Positions 39,369-51,103 are shown, numbered from the stretch's first letter. The stretch is 64,000 bases of DNA from Flaccisagitta enflata (GCA_965153355.1 OZ231127.1:22320001-22384000), one strand, 5' to 3'. Numbers and translations are program-made. Notes: generated by a model from the letters alone, not told the origin.

Positions 39369-42300
39369 CTCCCTCTTTCTCTCAGCCTTTACGACTTTTT
39401 TCCTACGGCGATTAGCCGCCTTTATTGGTATGTATCGATTGCTCTGAAAATGAGATAAAAATAGTACTGGGCCAAATGAGCTAGATAAGCTAAAATACTC
39501 AAAATCACTTAACAAGAACAAGTTTTTGTCTTCAGTCACTGCAATCTTTTTTATTTGTTAGATCAAATCTAGAGCAATTGTATGTATCGATTGCTCTGAA
39601 AATCAGATAAAAATAGTACTGAGCCAAATGAGCTAGATGAGCTAAAATACTCAAAATCACTTAACCAGACCACCAGCTATGCTCACTGACATGCTTTTAT
39701 GTATTTACATGCTTACATCCAAAAATGTTTTAATCCCATCTAAAATCAGAAAAAAACTGAGCAAAATGAGGTAAATGAGCTAGAATACGCAAAAACACCC
39801 TCACAGATAAGCAGCTATGCTCACTGACATGCTTTCTTGTATTTACATGCTCAAACATCAAAACATTTTCATTTATCGCATTTTGAATCAGAAAAAAATG
39901 ATTGAGTTAAATGAGCTAATTGGACTAGAATACTAGAACTGAAAAACACCCTCACAGATGAGCAGCTATGCTCACAGACATGTTTTCTTGTATTTGCATG
40001 CCCAAACGAACATCAAAACACTTCTTTATTGATGCTACACAAAATCATAAAAAATCGAAAAAAAAATCATTTTGAATTTTTTGCAAAAATTTTTGTCCTA
40101 GAACATTTTGCTTGGTGCCAAATAAAAGAGAATTATCAAGTTTACGTCGAGGTGCAAACGAAGATCAAATTAGAAGAGTCAAAACAATTTTTTTCAATAT
40201 TCTAAATTTTATCAATTTAGACTTTTTTTATCAAAGAATATAATTGTTATGTTATATTGTTTTTAGTTTTGCATAGAAAATCATTTGTAGATAAAAAGAG
40301 AGTGCTGAGTAACTAAAAAGGGGAGAAAAAAGAAGGAAATCCAATGAAAATTTAATTTTGCAACTTGACATGTCTTAGGGAAAATTCTAAGATTCTCTCC
40401 AAATGCAAAATTTTGCATTTTCAAAAACATGGCCTCATTTTAAATACATATAAGATGAGGGCCATGTTCTTGGAAATGCAAAATTGTTGAATTTGTTCAA
40501 GTCTTAGAATTTTCCCTTTGCAGGTTTTGAATTTTTGCTCTCTTGTTTTTAAGGAATCTATTATTTCCATTTATTCTTTTTTGTCTTCGTCAATAAAACA
40601 AAGCAATGTCTTTATCATACTAGGGTTTCTTTTACTAATACAATAATATTGAACTAAAAATTTCATTTAAAAAATCACAAAATAGTCATTAATATAGTCA
40701 TGAAAAGAGACTGAAACCGAAATTTCACCTTTATTTGCACCCCGACTTACTTACCCTATAGATTTCATCAGAGGCCACAATCAGCTGGATAAGAGCCTCA
40801 ACTTTCTCAAATCAAAACCATGTTTCTCTAGAATATGTCAAAAAGTCGAAGACTGACTTCGACTTTTTTCCCGATGAATCTGCAAATTTCATTATATTTA
40901 GTAAAAGTTGGATTTTTGCCAATTTTGTAGCATAACAGTTGGCATGGCTGTAATTTCAACAACCAGTTGTTGTTTACAGCATTCTGCTCATTATCAGTAG
41001 GTTGGATCAAAGCTAACAGGGTGAGTTCTCTACCTATTGTGTTTTGTCCACTGACATTTTTCAGCCCTTCATCTTATTTTTGTCCATTCCTATCATGATC
41101 AAAATCAGTTTAATAAAAAGTAGGATCTATTAATCCCTCAAATTCCCTCATGGATCCGTTATTGCGAGTTGCAAATGAAATTTACCTTTAATGAGATTTT
41201 TAGTCGCGTGCACCGGACTCTACAACCCGCTTTGTCCATCCGTCGGTCGGTCGGTCGGTTGGTTGGTCTCAGTTTACTTTTTATCAATTTTATCATCTAA
41301 ACCCATTTTAAGTTATTTTAAGTCATTCTAAGTCATCCTAAGTCATTCTTTGTCATTTTAATTCATTTTCGTCATTTATGTCATTTTAGGTCATTGTAAG
41401 TCATTCTAAGTCATTCTAAGTCATTCTAAGTCATTTTTAGTCATCTAAGTTACTTATGTTTCGCACGCGACTTCTAGGTATTGACCTTGTTTAATTATTT
41501 AAGGGGATGCGATGTTATATCGTCATCTGGCTATTGAGACAGCTCCTTCAGTATTCAGTAACCAAAACATTGCCGTACCTGCGACAAGACAGTTGGTGGA
41601 AGTTGCAGAGGATCGCCAACAACCACGACTTTAGTCAAGTGAAACTTGACGATCGGAATGAGGAAGTCAGGTTCAGTGCATTGACCGGCCTCATCAACGA
41701 TCAAGCAAAAAGGATTGACGTGATCCGTCAGATTTGATCCGGAACTGTTCAGCGTCGTGAAGATGACCGCCGCTTTTCTCAACTTAATCGCGATTTTATC
41801 GATGGTAGAACCTGAAAGTAGATTAGTAAGTTGAAAGAAAGTTTTGGCATAAAATAAAATTGAGTATGCGGGATGGTTGCATGCTAAGAGAAAAGCAAGC
41901 CCGGATACACGGCTACTGAAATCGCGTGTGGGAGGGCAGGGGAGTAATAAAAAGCAGCCCAAAGGCAGTAAGTCGGGGTGCAAACGAAGGGGAAGTTTCG
42001 GTTTCAGTCTTCATTTACAGCCGGATTCACGAGCATATTGAAATTTTTCAATTATTTTTTTCTGTTTTGTAGTTTATCTCAATCTCATTAGTAAAAGAAA
42101 AACCCAGTATAATAAAGCCATTGCTTTGTTTAAGCGATAAAGACAAGATTTTAAACCTTCAAAAGGAAAATTCTAAGACTTAGCATGAAGCCATGTTTTT
42201 GAAAATGCAAAATTTTGCTTTTAGAGAGAGTCTTAATATTTTCATTAAGGCAAAGCAAGTTGCAAAATCAATTTTTCTTCAGAATTTACAATGATTTTCA

Positions 42301-45300
42301 ATGCAAAACTATAATTAATACAGCATAATAATCATATTCCTTATTGAAATATAATCTAAATTCGTCAAATTAAAAATAATAAAAAAATTGTTTTGACCAG
42401 TCAAATTTCTTCTTTGTTTGCACCTCCATGTAAGTGATAAGCGGTACCCTTGCCCTGCTGGCGTAGTTTGGGGTTAAGTTGTGTGGAGCAGGGCAGCGGC
42501 TCCGAAGTCCTCTAAAACACAGGGGGAATCTGTCCGTCCACCCGTCTGGGGTAGACGGCCAGAACTTATTTCTCAGAGGCCAGGATCTGGGTCTCTTGAG
42601 GCATGATTTGGGTCCCTCAGGCTAGAATCTGGGTCTCAGAAACAAGTATGTCTAAGAGGCCAGGATTTACAACCTGGGTCTCAGAGGCCAGAATATGGGT
42701 CCTTAAGGCAATAATCTGGGTGTCTGAGGCCAGGATGTGGGTCAGAGAAGCCAGAATCTAGGTACCAGAAGCCATCATCTAGGTCTACAGGGTCAAAGTG
42801 ATGGACCTCAGACCAGAATTTTGGTTTTCTAGCCAGATTTGAGCTATTTTGCTTAGATTCAGGCCATTTTGCTTGAATTTGGGCTTGGATTTGGGCCATA
42901 TTCTTAGGATTTGGGCTATAAGTCAGAATTTGGGTCAGAATGGGCCCCTTGGGTGCTTCGCATAGCAAAAGTTGGTTATTTCTTTTTACCCTCTTTACCT
43001 AATGTGGAGAAATTTTAAGACCTTTACTGTTTTTGTTTTATCAAAAATCATTCATCTTCCATTTTTTAGAAAATTGCTTTTGAGGACCTAATTTGCATAA
43101 TGCAGTGGGATAAAACAATATGCTGACATTGTTTGAATCAGCTTTCATAATTTTCTACTCTTTACAGAATTGCAATTCTGCCTTTTCATTTGCTCTTTCA
43201 TAATTTATGTTCTGATATTTTAGTTTATTTTTTCATGCATCATGTTTTTTTAAAACAAATAATTATCCTTTTTGTAACAAAACTACATAGAAAATTGCTG
43301 AAATCTGGGAAACCAGTGGAAACTTTAAGGTCAAAACAAAAATGGAAGATGAAAGAATTTTGAAAAAAGGAAAATGGTCATCTTCATGATTTTTGCTCCT
43401 CCACATTACCTAAGTAGGGTAAAGGGATACTCCCAACTTTTGCTATGTGAAGCACCCAAATGGGCCCCAAAGGAGAAGAAGCCCTGAGGATGAGGCAGGG
43501 GGGACGGACAGACAGACAGATGGACGGACGGACAGACAAGCCTGTGTTCTACAGGACATTGTTCCATTCAGGGCCGGTACCCAAAACGGCTTATCAAGCA
43601 TTTGGGCAAAAGTAGTGATGGAAAAAACGCACATAAACGCCGAAAAAGCAAAGTGTTACAGACCGACCAACGGACGGACATAGGCTCATAGCAAGTTACA
43701 GAGTCGTATGCACGCGACTAACATTGTAGTCAGGGCATTTCAAATGAAGCTCAGATCCAGTCGTTATCATAGTACCTTTGGAAGTTAAGATCTAACCTTG
43801 AGGAATGAACTTTCGGGCCTTTGCCGCAACCTTTACCGGTCGACCAACTCTATAAAGACGCCTTCGGGTCTCCGGCGTCATCCACTCTGCATTAGCGACG
43901 CGCAGCAGCAGCTGGTCGACAGCGATGTTTGAAGGCGCGCAAACGAGAATTGGATTTGCCTGCTCTGACTTAGAAAGCGATGATACATGAGGATGAAGAA
44001 GCAGCCTAACAAGTCCAGCAATGGTCTGTGACTTTCCGGTGCCTGGTGGACCTTGAATCAGTGTCACTTTTGGGGTCTCCGAGTCCAGAATCCCCATAGC
44101 TGCCGTAAGAATGGACAGCTGTTGAGACTCGTTGTATGTGGTTTGCATCTCTTGAAAGGCACCGGATATGTTGGATGACGGCTTGGAGGTGTGCGTTAGA
44201 AGCACATTGGTATTGAGATGGACGAAGCAAATGAGAAAGGGGGACTTGGGAAGGTTTTGGATGGCTGAGAATTGGCGATAGCTAGAGATTAGAGGGGTGA
44301 GACTTTGAAAACAAAGAGATCGCAGATTTTCGGCGGAAGAGGCAGAAATGTTTTTTTTAAAGACTTTGATGACCAAGACGTAGTAATCGCGGTCAGGCTT
44401 TGGTCTGTTTTTTTTTTGGGGGGGGAGAAGGAGAGAAGGTGTGAAGATAAAACATCAGTTTTAGAGGCCTTTGTGCTTGTAGTAACACACCGTAATTAAG
44501 GGAAGAATCACTGTTAGACCCCACTTCTCAGTCTTCGATGTCATCTTTTTTTGGAAATCTGCTGTAAAGAAAGACGCCAAAGTCGGCGGTTTTGAGCGGT
44601 TCTAACGTTTGCGTATCAGTAATACAGGCGGACAGACATAACCTTTGTAGATGTGCGAGGACGCACGTATAAATAGCGAGAAAAAGGTTAAAACATTTTT
44701 CAAAAACAAATTCTTTAACAGGTAACGAAACATGACTATATGTAGCTAATTAGATATGCTCATTGCTCAACAAATCGTTTCTTAAAGGGACAACTAAAAA
44801 TATCAGCAGATGAAAAGATTATACAATCTATTCCTACTACCAATATGATAATAATCTAACAATTCTCTAAGTGCTTCCAAACTTTTTTCCTAGATAGTAT
44901 GCTAAGAACGCTTTTCACTAACCTTTCGCATGATTGTATGAACGCCAGAGCTGGCTTGTTTGTTTCCTCTTGAACGATTCCAATCGTCATTTCCTGGATG
45001 ATAAATTCCACCCTCTCCTCTTCCTCTTGTGTCATGTTGACTTCATGTGGAACATGACAGCGAAACATCCACCAGTTGGTCGTCAACTCCGCCTTGACGA
45101 CCGGCAAATCGATTTGCCCAAAGATGCTGTCTCTTTTTTCGTAATCATTGCCGATGCCTTGAAATGTCTCGTGAAGCAAACCATGCTGCAATCGATTGAC
45201 ATACTTGATCGATGGTGATGGAGAAATGGCATCGACAGGGGTGGCTGAAGCGGCAATTATGACGTTGTCAGCGGAAGTGTCAGCTGCGATTGTAGAAGTG

Positions 45301-45527
45301 GCAGCTGCGGTGGTATTTGTGGCAGCAGCTGCGGTTGTACTAGTTCCAGTGGTGATGTTGGTTGGGGGAGATTCGCTATCGCCAGTGGCGCTGTATGCAA
45401 ACCAATCGGCGCTTCTTCTTGGCAGTGGCGCCGCGTCGTGTTTCCAGGAATTCGTGATAAAAGTAGCGCCAATTCGAAGGATCGGCGCAACGATGACAGA
45501 CTCGAAATCTGCGTTTGAATCTGCCAT
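35998..45527 (-). CDS. Sen1/senataxin-like superfamily 1B helicase, four exons
   Basis: ATP-dependent RNA/DNA helicase of the Upf1/Sen1 group; relatives unwind RNA-DNA hybrids and act in transcription termination in the nucleus. I joined 44923-45527, 43797-44404, 41579-41811 and 35998-37281 with matching phases, giving 909 residues. All SF1B motifs are visible: [14 protein letters not shown] (about residue 320), [24 protein letters not shown] (about 443), [59 protein letters not shown] and [18 protein letters not shown]. An acidic Asp-rich insert of about 130 residues separates ITPYVGQ from the DSFQGDE motif. The stretch between CAPSN and DEAGQC looks short for the family, so a cassette exon may be missing from my model. 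ATG at 45527 has a strong Kozak context (AAGATGG). The frame after the stop is treated separately. Confidence 0.88.
37940..38138 (-). mobile_element. Hairpin-ended element, family H1, in the helicase's third intron
   Basis: TTTTTAGTCGCGTGCACGCG (perfect hairpin), CGCTTTGTCCGTCGGTTGG, GCTGCTCCTGCCCAAATGG, and TAGCCGTTTATCCGGCCTTG. Confidence 0.8.
38255..38745. mobile_element. GGCC-type fold-back element with internal minisatellite
   Basis: Reverse-orientation relative of 24283-24855: GGCAGCGGCCTCGAAGGGGT at the left, CGACCCCTTTGGGGCTGCTG at the right, about 12 GAGGCCCAAATCCCAGCCTT units that invert midway. Confidence 0.8.
39050..39200 (-). mobile_element. Partial hairpin-ended element, family H2
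   Basis: Reverse of the GGGGCATCCAACCCCAACCC and TCTAGACCGCTTGTTTTTCC segment and the GGACGGACAGACGGACC core; both ends are damaged. Confidence 0.5.
39300..39362 (+). repeat. (CT)n microsatellite
   Basis: About 31 units after a CTGTCTGT lead-in. Confidence 0.93.
39388..40108 (-). mobile_element. Element family F5, reverse orientation
   Basis: GCCAAATGAGCTAGATGAGC and ATGCTCACTGACATGCTTTC units, four degenerate copies. The TTTACGACTTTTTTCCTACG/GGCGATTAGCCGCC end hairpin lies at the left. Confidence 0.68.
40110..40765. mobile_element. Fold-back element F7 with central hairpin
   Basis: Arms GTCGAGGTGCAAACGAAGAT at the left and TTATTTGCACCCCGACTTAC at the right. The centre (40420-40475) is a separate hairpin ACATGGCC...GGCCATGT inside conserved GCATTTTCAAAA/TTCTTGGAAATGC flanks. 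Confidence 0.7.
41198..41497 (-). mobile_element. H1 element with an internal AAGTCATTCT minisatellite
   Basis: TTTTTAGTCGCGTGCACCGG and the CGTCGGTCGGTCGGTT core at the left, CGCACGCGACTTCTAGG and TTGACCTTGTTT at the right. In between (41298-41455) about 15 irregular units of 9-12 bases built on TAAGTCATTC. Confidence 0.7.
41579..41811 (-). CDS. Helicase exon 3 (Walker B and motif III)
   Basis: Acceptor CTACTTTCAG|GT and donor TCGCAG|GTACGG (phase 0). Encodes [14 protein letters not shown], Walker [11 protein letters not shown] and motif [11 protein letters not shown]. Confidence 0.9.
41968..42437. mobile_element. Fold-back element F7, second copy
   Basis: GTCGGGGTGCAAACGAAGGG at the left and TTTGTTTGCACCTCCATGTA at the right. 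The centre has TTTTTGAAAATGCAAAATTT but has lost one side of the central hairpin. Confidence 0.62.
42438..42947 (+). mobile_element. GGCC-type element with CTGGGTCTCAGAGGCCAG minisatellite
   Basis: GCGGTACCCTTGCCCTGCTG, GCAGGGCAGCGGCTCCGAAG and CAGGGGGAATCTGTCC lead into about 18 degenerate 20-23-base units; the right terminus is replaced by the neighbouring fold-back. Confidence 0.65.
42950..43458. mobile_element. Fold-back element F6 (intact)
   Basis: Ends TTGGGTGCTTCGCATAGCAA and TTTTGCTATGTGAAGCACCC. Arms pair for about 250 bases (CTTTACCTAATGTGGAG against CTCCACATTACCTAAGTAGG). It has no coding capacity. Other copies: 59771-60275 and the interrupted 51104-52077. Confidence 0.82.
43462..43730 (+). 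mobile_element. Fragments of GGCC-type and H1 elements
   Basis: GGACGGACAGACAGACAGAT and TGTTCTACAGGACATTGTTC (GGCC type), then GCATTTGGGCAAAAGTAGTG and CAGAGTCGTATGCACGCGACT (H1 end). Confidence 0.6.
43797..44404 (-). CDS. Helicase exon 2 (Walker A and motif Ia)
   Basis: Acceptor AAAAACAG|ACC (phase 2) and donor CCTCAAG|GTTAGA (phase 1). Contains the pre-helicase region ([15 protein letters not shown]), the Q-like motif [10 protein letters not shown], Walker A GPPGTGKS and motif Ia [10 protein letters not shown], ending [18 protein letters not shown]. Confidence 0.88.
44923..45527 (-). CDS. Helicase exon 1 (N-terminal region)
   Basis: 201 codons plus two bases, donor GCGAAAG|GTTAGT. Begins [20 protein letters not shown], passes through an Ala/Thr-rich low-complexity stretch, then a conventional globular segment ([37 protein letters not shown]). 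No helicase motif yet. Upstream exons cannot be excluded. Confidence 0.75.
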
Positions 45528-45734
45528 CTTTCTTCATTGAATAGTCTCGTCGTGAGATCGGCAAAATTAGAATAGGAAGAAAAGGAAAAAGCTTTAGAAG
45601 GAGCCGGTCCACCTTTTCAGCACAATGTATATGCGACTTGAAATCTGCAGGTGAGCAGAAAATGACGATTCCCAGAAAGCGAAATTTCCCAGAAATGGAA
45701 ATTTCCGAGAAATTCTGTAAAAACCACGCTAAAT

Positions 45735-46475
<741 letters not shown>

Positions 46476-46629
46476 AGGAAAAAATTATTGCGAATTGCGA
46501 TGTACATTTGGTGGAACCAATTCCACCCACCAGGCCCAGCAAGCCTCTGAAGGCTGATGAAATGGCCTTTTGTTTTGTCAAAACGACCACAATCGCAATG
46601 AAGTAGTGTAGTATTTTTGGGAACCTCCT

Positions 46630-47400
46630 ATTTGTCCTAAGATACTTGGTACTAAGACCCGTTAGTCCTAGGGTCTACTAGTCCTAAGATTTATCAGTCC
46701 TAAGGTTTTTTAGTCCTAAGGTTTACTAGTCCTAAAGCACTTGACATAAGAGGGTCAGATAGTCCTAAGTTTGGGGTCTATAAGTCCTAAAAGCAACTAG
46801 GATATAGGGTCCATTAGTTCTAAGGTCTACTAATCCTAAACAAATAAGTGGGTCCTCTAGTCCTAAGAGGAGGGTTATATAGTCCTAAAGGTAAAAGTTA
46901 TCCTGGCTGACACTGAATATTTGTTAAGCAAGGGTTTACTAGTCCTAAAGAAAAATGCTGAGATCAAATATCTAGTTGAATGACTGACATGGTAAATCCT
47001 AAAAGAAAGGCCTACTAGTCCTAATAATCAAATCTTTAATTTACAGTCAATGGACAAAACAGTATAGATGTATTTATCATATCATTAGCTTTGATTTTAT
47101 TTTTTGAAAAAAAAAAATAATATATGAAATAACCTGGAATTTAAATTACAGCTTACTGTAATTTTACAAAAAAATGTTAAAGCTAGCTGAAATATAAGCA
47201 CAACTGGTTGTTAGTTATAGCCTGCTTTAACATTTTGATTTATCAGTTTACAGCCAAATGTAATCTCAACCACTAATTAGTGCATATGATAATTTGTTGA
47301 TTTTTAAGAAGTTAGATCTGAAGTAATAGTATGATATACATACAGTTCCTTGACTGTTTAGTAGTGAACCTTATAACAGAGAGTACTAGTCCTAAATATT
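46630..47400 (+). repeat. Irregularly spaced TAGTCCTAA motif cluster
   Basis: The decamer core TAGTCCTAAG/A, or a one-base variant, recurs about 17 times with spacers of 5 to about 60 bases, mostly at 46635-47030. An isolated copy lies at 47385 and an inverted one (TTAGGACTAA) at 47420. There is no regular period. Confidence 0.75.
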
Positions 47401-47559
47401 TGAGTCGCCCTTTCTTAATTAGGACTAACAAACCCATAAGACATCATGAAAAATCTGGTGCCGTTTGCTATTCACGAGAGGTCAAAACTGAATTTTTTTT
47501 TGCCAAATTTAATTTTTTCTAGTCATTAACTATCTTAACACAACTGATTTAGTAAAAAA

Positions 47560-47860
47560 ACAATGTGAATTTGCACCCTAAAAAAAAAGAAGTTATAAAT
47601 GATGATGTAAAACAAAAAGAATTTCCCTGAATTATCTCTCAATTTACCATTACTTGTGTTGCCCTAAATTTTAAATTCGCATGGAAAATTAAAAAATGAA
47701 AAAACCAAGAACATCAGACTCGAGCAAAATATAATAGTAAAGATCTGATGTTTTTGAAAATGCGATTTTTTTCTTGATTAAGCCGTAATAAAATTTAGGG
47801 GGCCAAACATGTATCTTTCATAAAATGTTAAAAACTCATTTTTTTACAAAAAAATCAACA
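47560..47860. mobile_element. Fold-back element F7, diverged copy with its own central hairpin
   Basis: On the minus strand it shows GCATTTTCAAAAACATCAGA, a loop, and TCTGATGTTCTTGG: the same flanks as 5528 and 40430 but a different stem. Confidence 0.5.
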
Positions 47861-47869
47861 AAAACCGTA

Positions 47870-48245
47870 CTTCCTGTTGTTCAATTCCTATGAAATTTGA
47901 TATGCATACAGCTGAGCGCGTCCCCTAACTACAATAAAAATTTCATGGAGCTGCTCTAACAGGAAGATGGGTAACTAGGGAATCAAAGTTGTCTTATAAA
48001 AATTTTCCTCTTCTTTTTCTCAACTGACAGTTGACTTGTTTTTTTTTTAGTAAGTGTTTAAGGCAGAATGCTTTTTACCCTTTATTTCTCTACAAAAAAT
48101 TTAGTTGATAAAAGACCGTGAGCTGATCATAAATCTGTGCCCATTGCCCAGTACATTGGCGGGAAGTTAGTCAAAAAACTTCATAAACGTTTTCAGCAGC
48201 ACTGCTCGTTTTCAACCCTTTCAGTAGGCCTCAAACGGGTGAAAA
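47870..48245. other. Intergenic AT-rich DNA
   Basis: No gene or repeat recognised. Confidence 0.4.
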
Positions 48246-48249
48246 AAGT

Positions 48250-48322
48250 AATACTGAAATAGGATTCGAACTCATAACCTTATCATATAGAATCCAGCTC
48301 GCTACCGCTGGACTAATTTCAC
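48250..48322 (-). tRNA. tRNA-like sequence, probably a tRNA pseudogene or SINE head
   Basis: The minus strand carries a good polymerase III A box (TAGTCCAGCGG) and B box (GTTCGAATCC) at normal spacing, followed downstream by a T run that could terminate transcription. The acceptor stem pairs poorly and the anticodon arm does not close, so a functional tRNA is unlikely. A tRNA-derived SINE or a decayed gene fits better. Confidence 0.35.
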
Positions 48323-48534
48323 TGATTGGTCATAAGAGACGTTAAGTAAATCATATCATAAAAAGAGTCCAAGAAAAGCCTCACAATGCGGGAGTACCAA
48401 TATTTGATATCAGCAACATGCGTGATACTATACAATGGCTCGTGACACCGTACAGCCATGCATGACGTGTTTCAACTTTGCGTGACCCGTTATGGCAACA
48501 CCTCACACATTGCAGTCGCGCAGGAAGCAGCATG

Positions 48535-49395
48535 ACCGCATGGGCGACCAAATCTTGGCCTCAGCGATCTAATCTCAGTCTCAGCGACCAAATCCCGGCC
48601 TCTTTGATCTTATCCCGGCCTCAGCGACCTATTCACGGCCTCAGCAACTTTATTTAGGCCTCAGTGACCTAATTTCCGCCTCAGCGACCTAATTGCGGCA
48701 TCAGCGACCTTATCCCACCCTCAGCGACCTTATCCCAGCCTGAACAACCTAATGCCAGCCTTAACAACCTAATCCCAGCCTGAATGCCCTAATCCCTGCC
48801 TGAAGGACCAAATCCCTGCCTGAACAACCTAATCCCGGCCTGAACGACCTAATCCTGGCCTGAATGACCTGATCAAGGCCTGAATAACTTAATCCCAGCC
48901 TGTACAACCTAATCCCAGCCTGAACAACCTATTCCTAGCCTGAACAACCTAATCCCAGCCTAAACAACCTAATCTCGGCCTGAACAACCTAATCCCTGCC
49001 TGAAAGACCTAATCCCGGCCTGAAAGACCTGAACGACCTAATCCCTGGCCTCAATGACCTAATCCCGGCCTCAAGGACCTAATCCTTGCCTCAACAACCT
49101 AATCTTGGCATCAACAACCAGATCCCAGCCTCTAGGACCTAATCCCGGCCTCAACAACCTTATCCCAGCCTCAACAACCTTATCCCGGCCTCAACAACCT
49201 TATCCCGGCCTCAACAACCTTATCCTGGCCTCAACAACCTTATCCCGGCCTCTACGACCTAATCCCGGTCCCAGCGACCTAATCCTGGCCCCAATGACCT
49301 AATCCCAGCCTCAACAACCTAATCTTGGCCTCAACAACCTAATCCCAGCACCAACAACCTAATCCCATCCTCAACAACCTAATCCCAGCCTAAGC
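48535..49395 (+). repeat. 20-base minisatellite, CCTAATCCCGGCCTCAACAA type
   Basis: About 43 units of 20-21 bases. Early units carry TCAGCGA, later ones TGAACAA or TCAACAA, so the array has blocks. The unit resembles the internal repeats of the GGCC-type elements. Confidence 0.9.
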
Positions 49396-49632
49396 AGTTT
49401 TGCAGTGATCCATCTGGAATCATTGCCTGTAATTTCTATTTCGGCGCTCCTCCTTAGCAACATAATAAAATGATGTTTACCGTTATCCGCCAGTAATCGT
49501 TAAAAATTCAAGTCTGGCAAGGGACTTTCAACTTTGACCAAACCTCAACTAAACGGGATTTTCTATTTGTCTTGAAAGTAAATCGATCTCTGACTGTCTG
49601 ACTGACGCTGCTTTGAGCTAAATTTCCTATCA

Positions 49633-49717
49633 CTAGCCTGTCGATGGCCTCTTTTTACATGAATAGCCCCAGCCTTCCCACAAATTCTCCGGCGTCCCCA
49701 TACCATACCACGAAACT
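49633..49717 (-). CDS. Orphan terminal exon, product unknown
   Basis: After acceptor GAGCCTCCAG the frame reads VSWYGMGTPENLWEGWGYSC, then KKRPSTG and a stop. It is Trp- and Gly-rich with coding-like composition, phase 2 in. It might belong with the exon at 50342, but the phases do not fit without another exon. Confidence 0.35.
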
Positions 49718-49989
49718 CTGGAGGCTCAAATTAAATTTACTCTTACAAGACGCAACTCAATCAGTTTGATTGAAATTCTATTCAGTTTATTACACAAGAA
49801 ACACAAAATTAACAGCCATTGCAACAGAACTTTTCATTTAGTCCATCGATCTCTGTCTTTCTGTCTCACTCACTCACAGAAATATTACACGAAACGAAGA
49901 CAAAAGCAAAAGTAACCATGACGTCAATTTGTCTCTCTATCAGTCCGATGATTGGAAAGGAGAGAATAAGTTGTAATGCTGAATGATAT

Positions 49990-50040
49990 ATGTACCAAGA
50001 AAGACGGCTATCGCCGACTGGAAAAAAGTCGTAAAACTGG
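49990..50040 (-). repeat. F5-type end hairpin fragment
   Basis: GGCTATCGCCGACTGG followed by AAAAAAGTCGTAAAACTGG, the inverse of the TTACGACTTTTTTCC end phrase. Confidence 0.5.
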
Positions 50041-50141
50041 GATTTGTCTTCTTTTTTCAAGTCCCTTCTATTTTTTTTCTTTTTGATTAATTATGGATCT
50101 TGATTCAAGGTGAAGAACCCAAGTTCTCCTTTACATTTTAT

Positions 50142-50288
50142 CAAGGCCAGATACACGGCTACCTTAGCTTAGTCGCCCGTGGGTGGGAAGGGGCGGCGAA
50201 AAAGCTAATTGTCATGGACCGACCGACAGATGGACCAACAGATGGACCGACCGACAGACGGACAGGGCGGGTTGTAGAATCTGTACAA
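50142..50288 (+). mobile_element. Hairpin-ended element, family H1 (terminal hairpin lost)
   Basis: ATCAAGGCCAGATACACGGC, GTGGGTGGGAAGGGGCGG, then GACCGACAGATGGACC and GGGCGGGTTGTAGAATC. Confidence 0.62.
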
Positions 50289-50341
50289 GAGTGACATCAC
50301 ATGTGGCCCATGCTGAATCCTGGTTAGAAAAACATAAAGAC

Positions 50342-50424
50342 CTGAATGTTGGTCTTGGATAACGCCACGGAGGTATTTTGCGTAGCCATTAATGTGTCCG
50401 GGTTTCACCCAATTGAATCTTTTT
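50342..50424 (-). CDS. Orphan exon, product unknown
   Basis: Between acceptor ATGAATCAG and donor CATTCAG|GTCTTT lies RFNWVKPGHINGYAKYLRGV, then IQDQHS. The phrase looks like a globular protein, and codon composition departs from the surrounding repeats. The phase (2 in, 1 out) does not join directly to the exon at 52658. Confidence 0.33.
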
Positions 50425-50495
50425 CTGATTCATATTGTCATAAATTCAGTCAACTTCAGTGCAATCCATGGGATCTGCTTGAAAGGGTTGTGTGT

Positions 50496-50719
<224 letters not shown>

Positions 50720-51103
50720 CACATACACACACACTCACACCTCGCCAGCTTTGTCAATATGCTCGCGAAGATGTTCTGCCGCCTTTCAAAAATGGGATAT
50801 CCTTGTCATTGACATTGCGTTTGAGGACTTATCGCCTGTGCAAATGAAGATGCATCTTTGTCCATCCATTCTTCCGTCAAACTTTCCTTTTTTTGCTTTT
50901 TCGGTGTTCATGGGCGGTTTTTGCATGACTGCTCCTGTGCAAATGAATGGGTAAGCTCTGTATACACCCCTGTCCCCCTGCTGGCGAACTTGGGTAGCCG
51001 TGTATCCAGAGAGAGAAAAAAAGAGTCCTCTTGACCAATCAAATCAGCCGAAATACAAACAACGCTCATTCCAGTTACGATTCCTAGTAAGGTCGGATCA
51101 TTT

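Noticed and set aside
44500-44600. Possible extra helicase exon (acceptor TTTCTTTACAG)
   Set aside because: Exon 1 and exon 2 already join in phase without it, and the frame stops within about 12 codons.
45376-45612. Alternative frame over helicase exon 1 ([20 protein letters not shown])
   Set aside because: It does not connect in phase to the Walker A exon, whereas the chosen frame does.
48535-49395. CRISPR-like reading of the 20-base array
   Set aside because: Units are head to tail without spacers; ordinary minisatellite.
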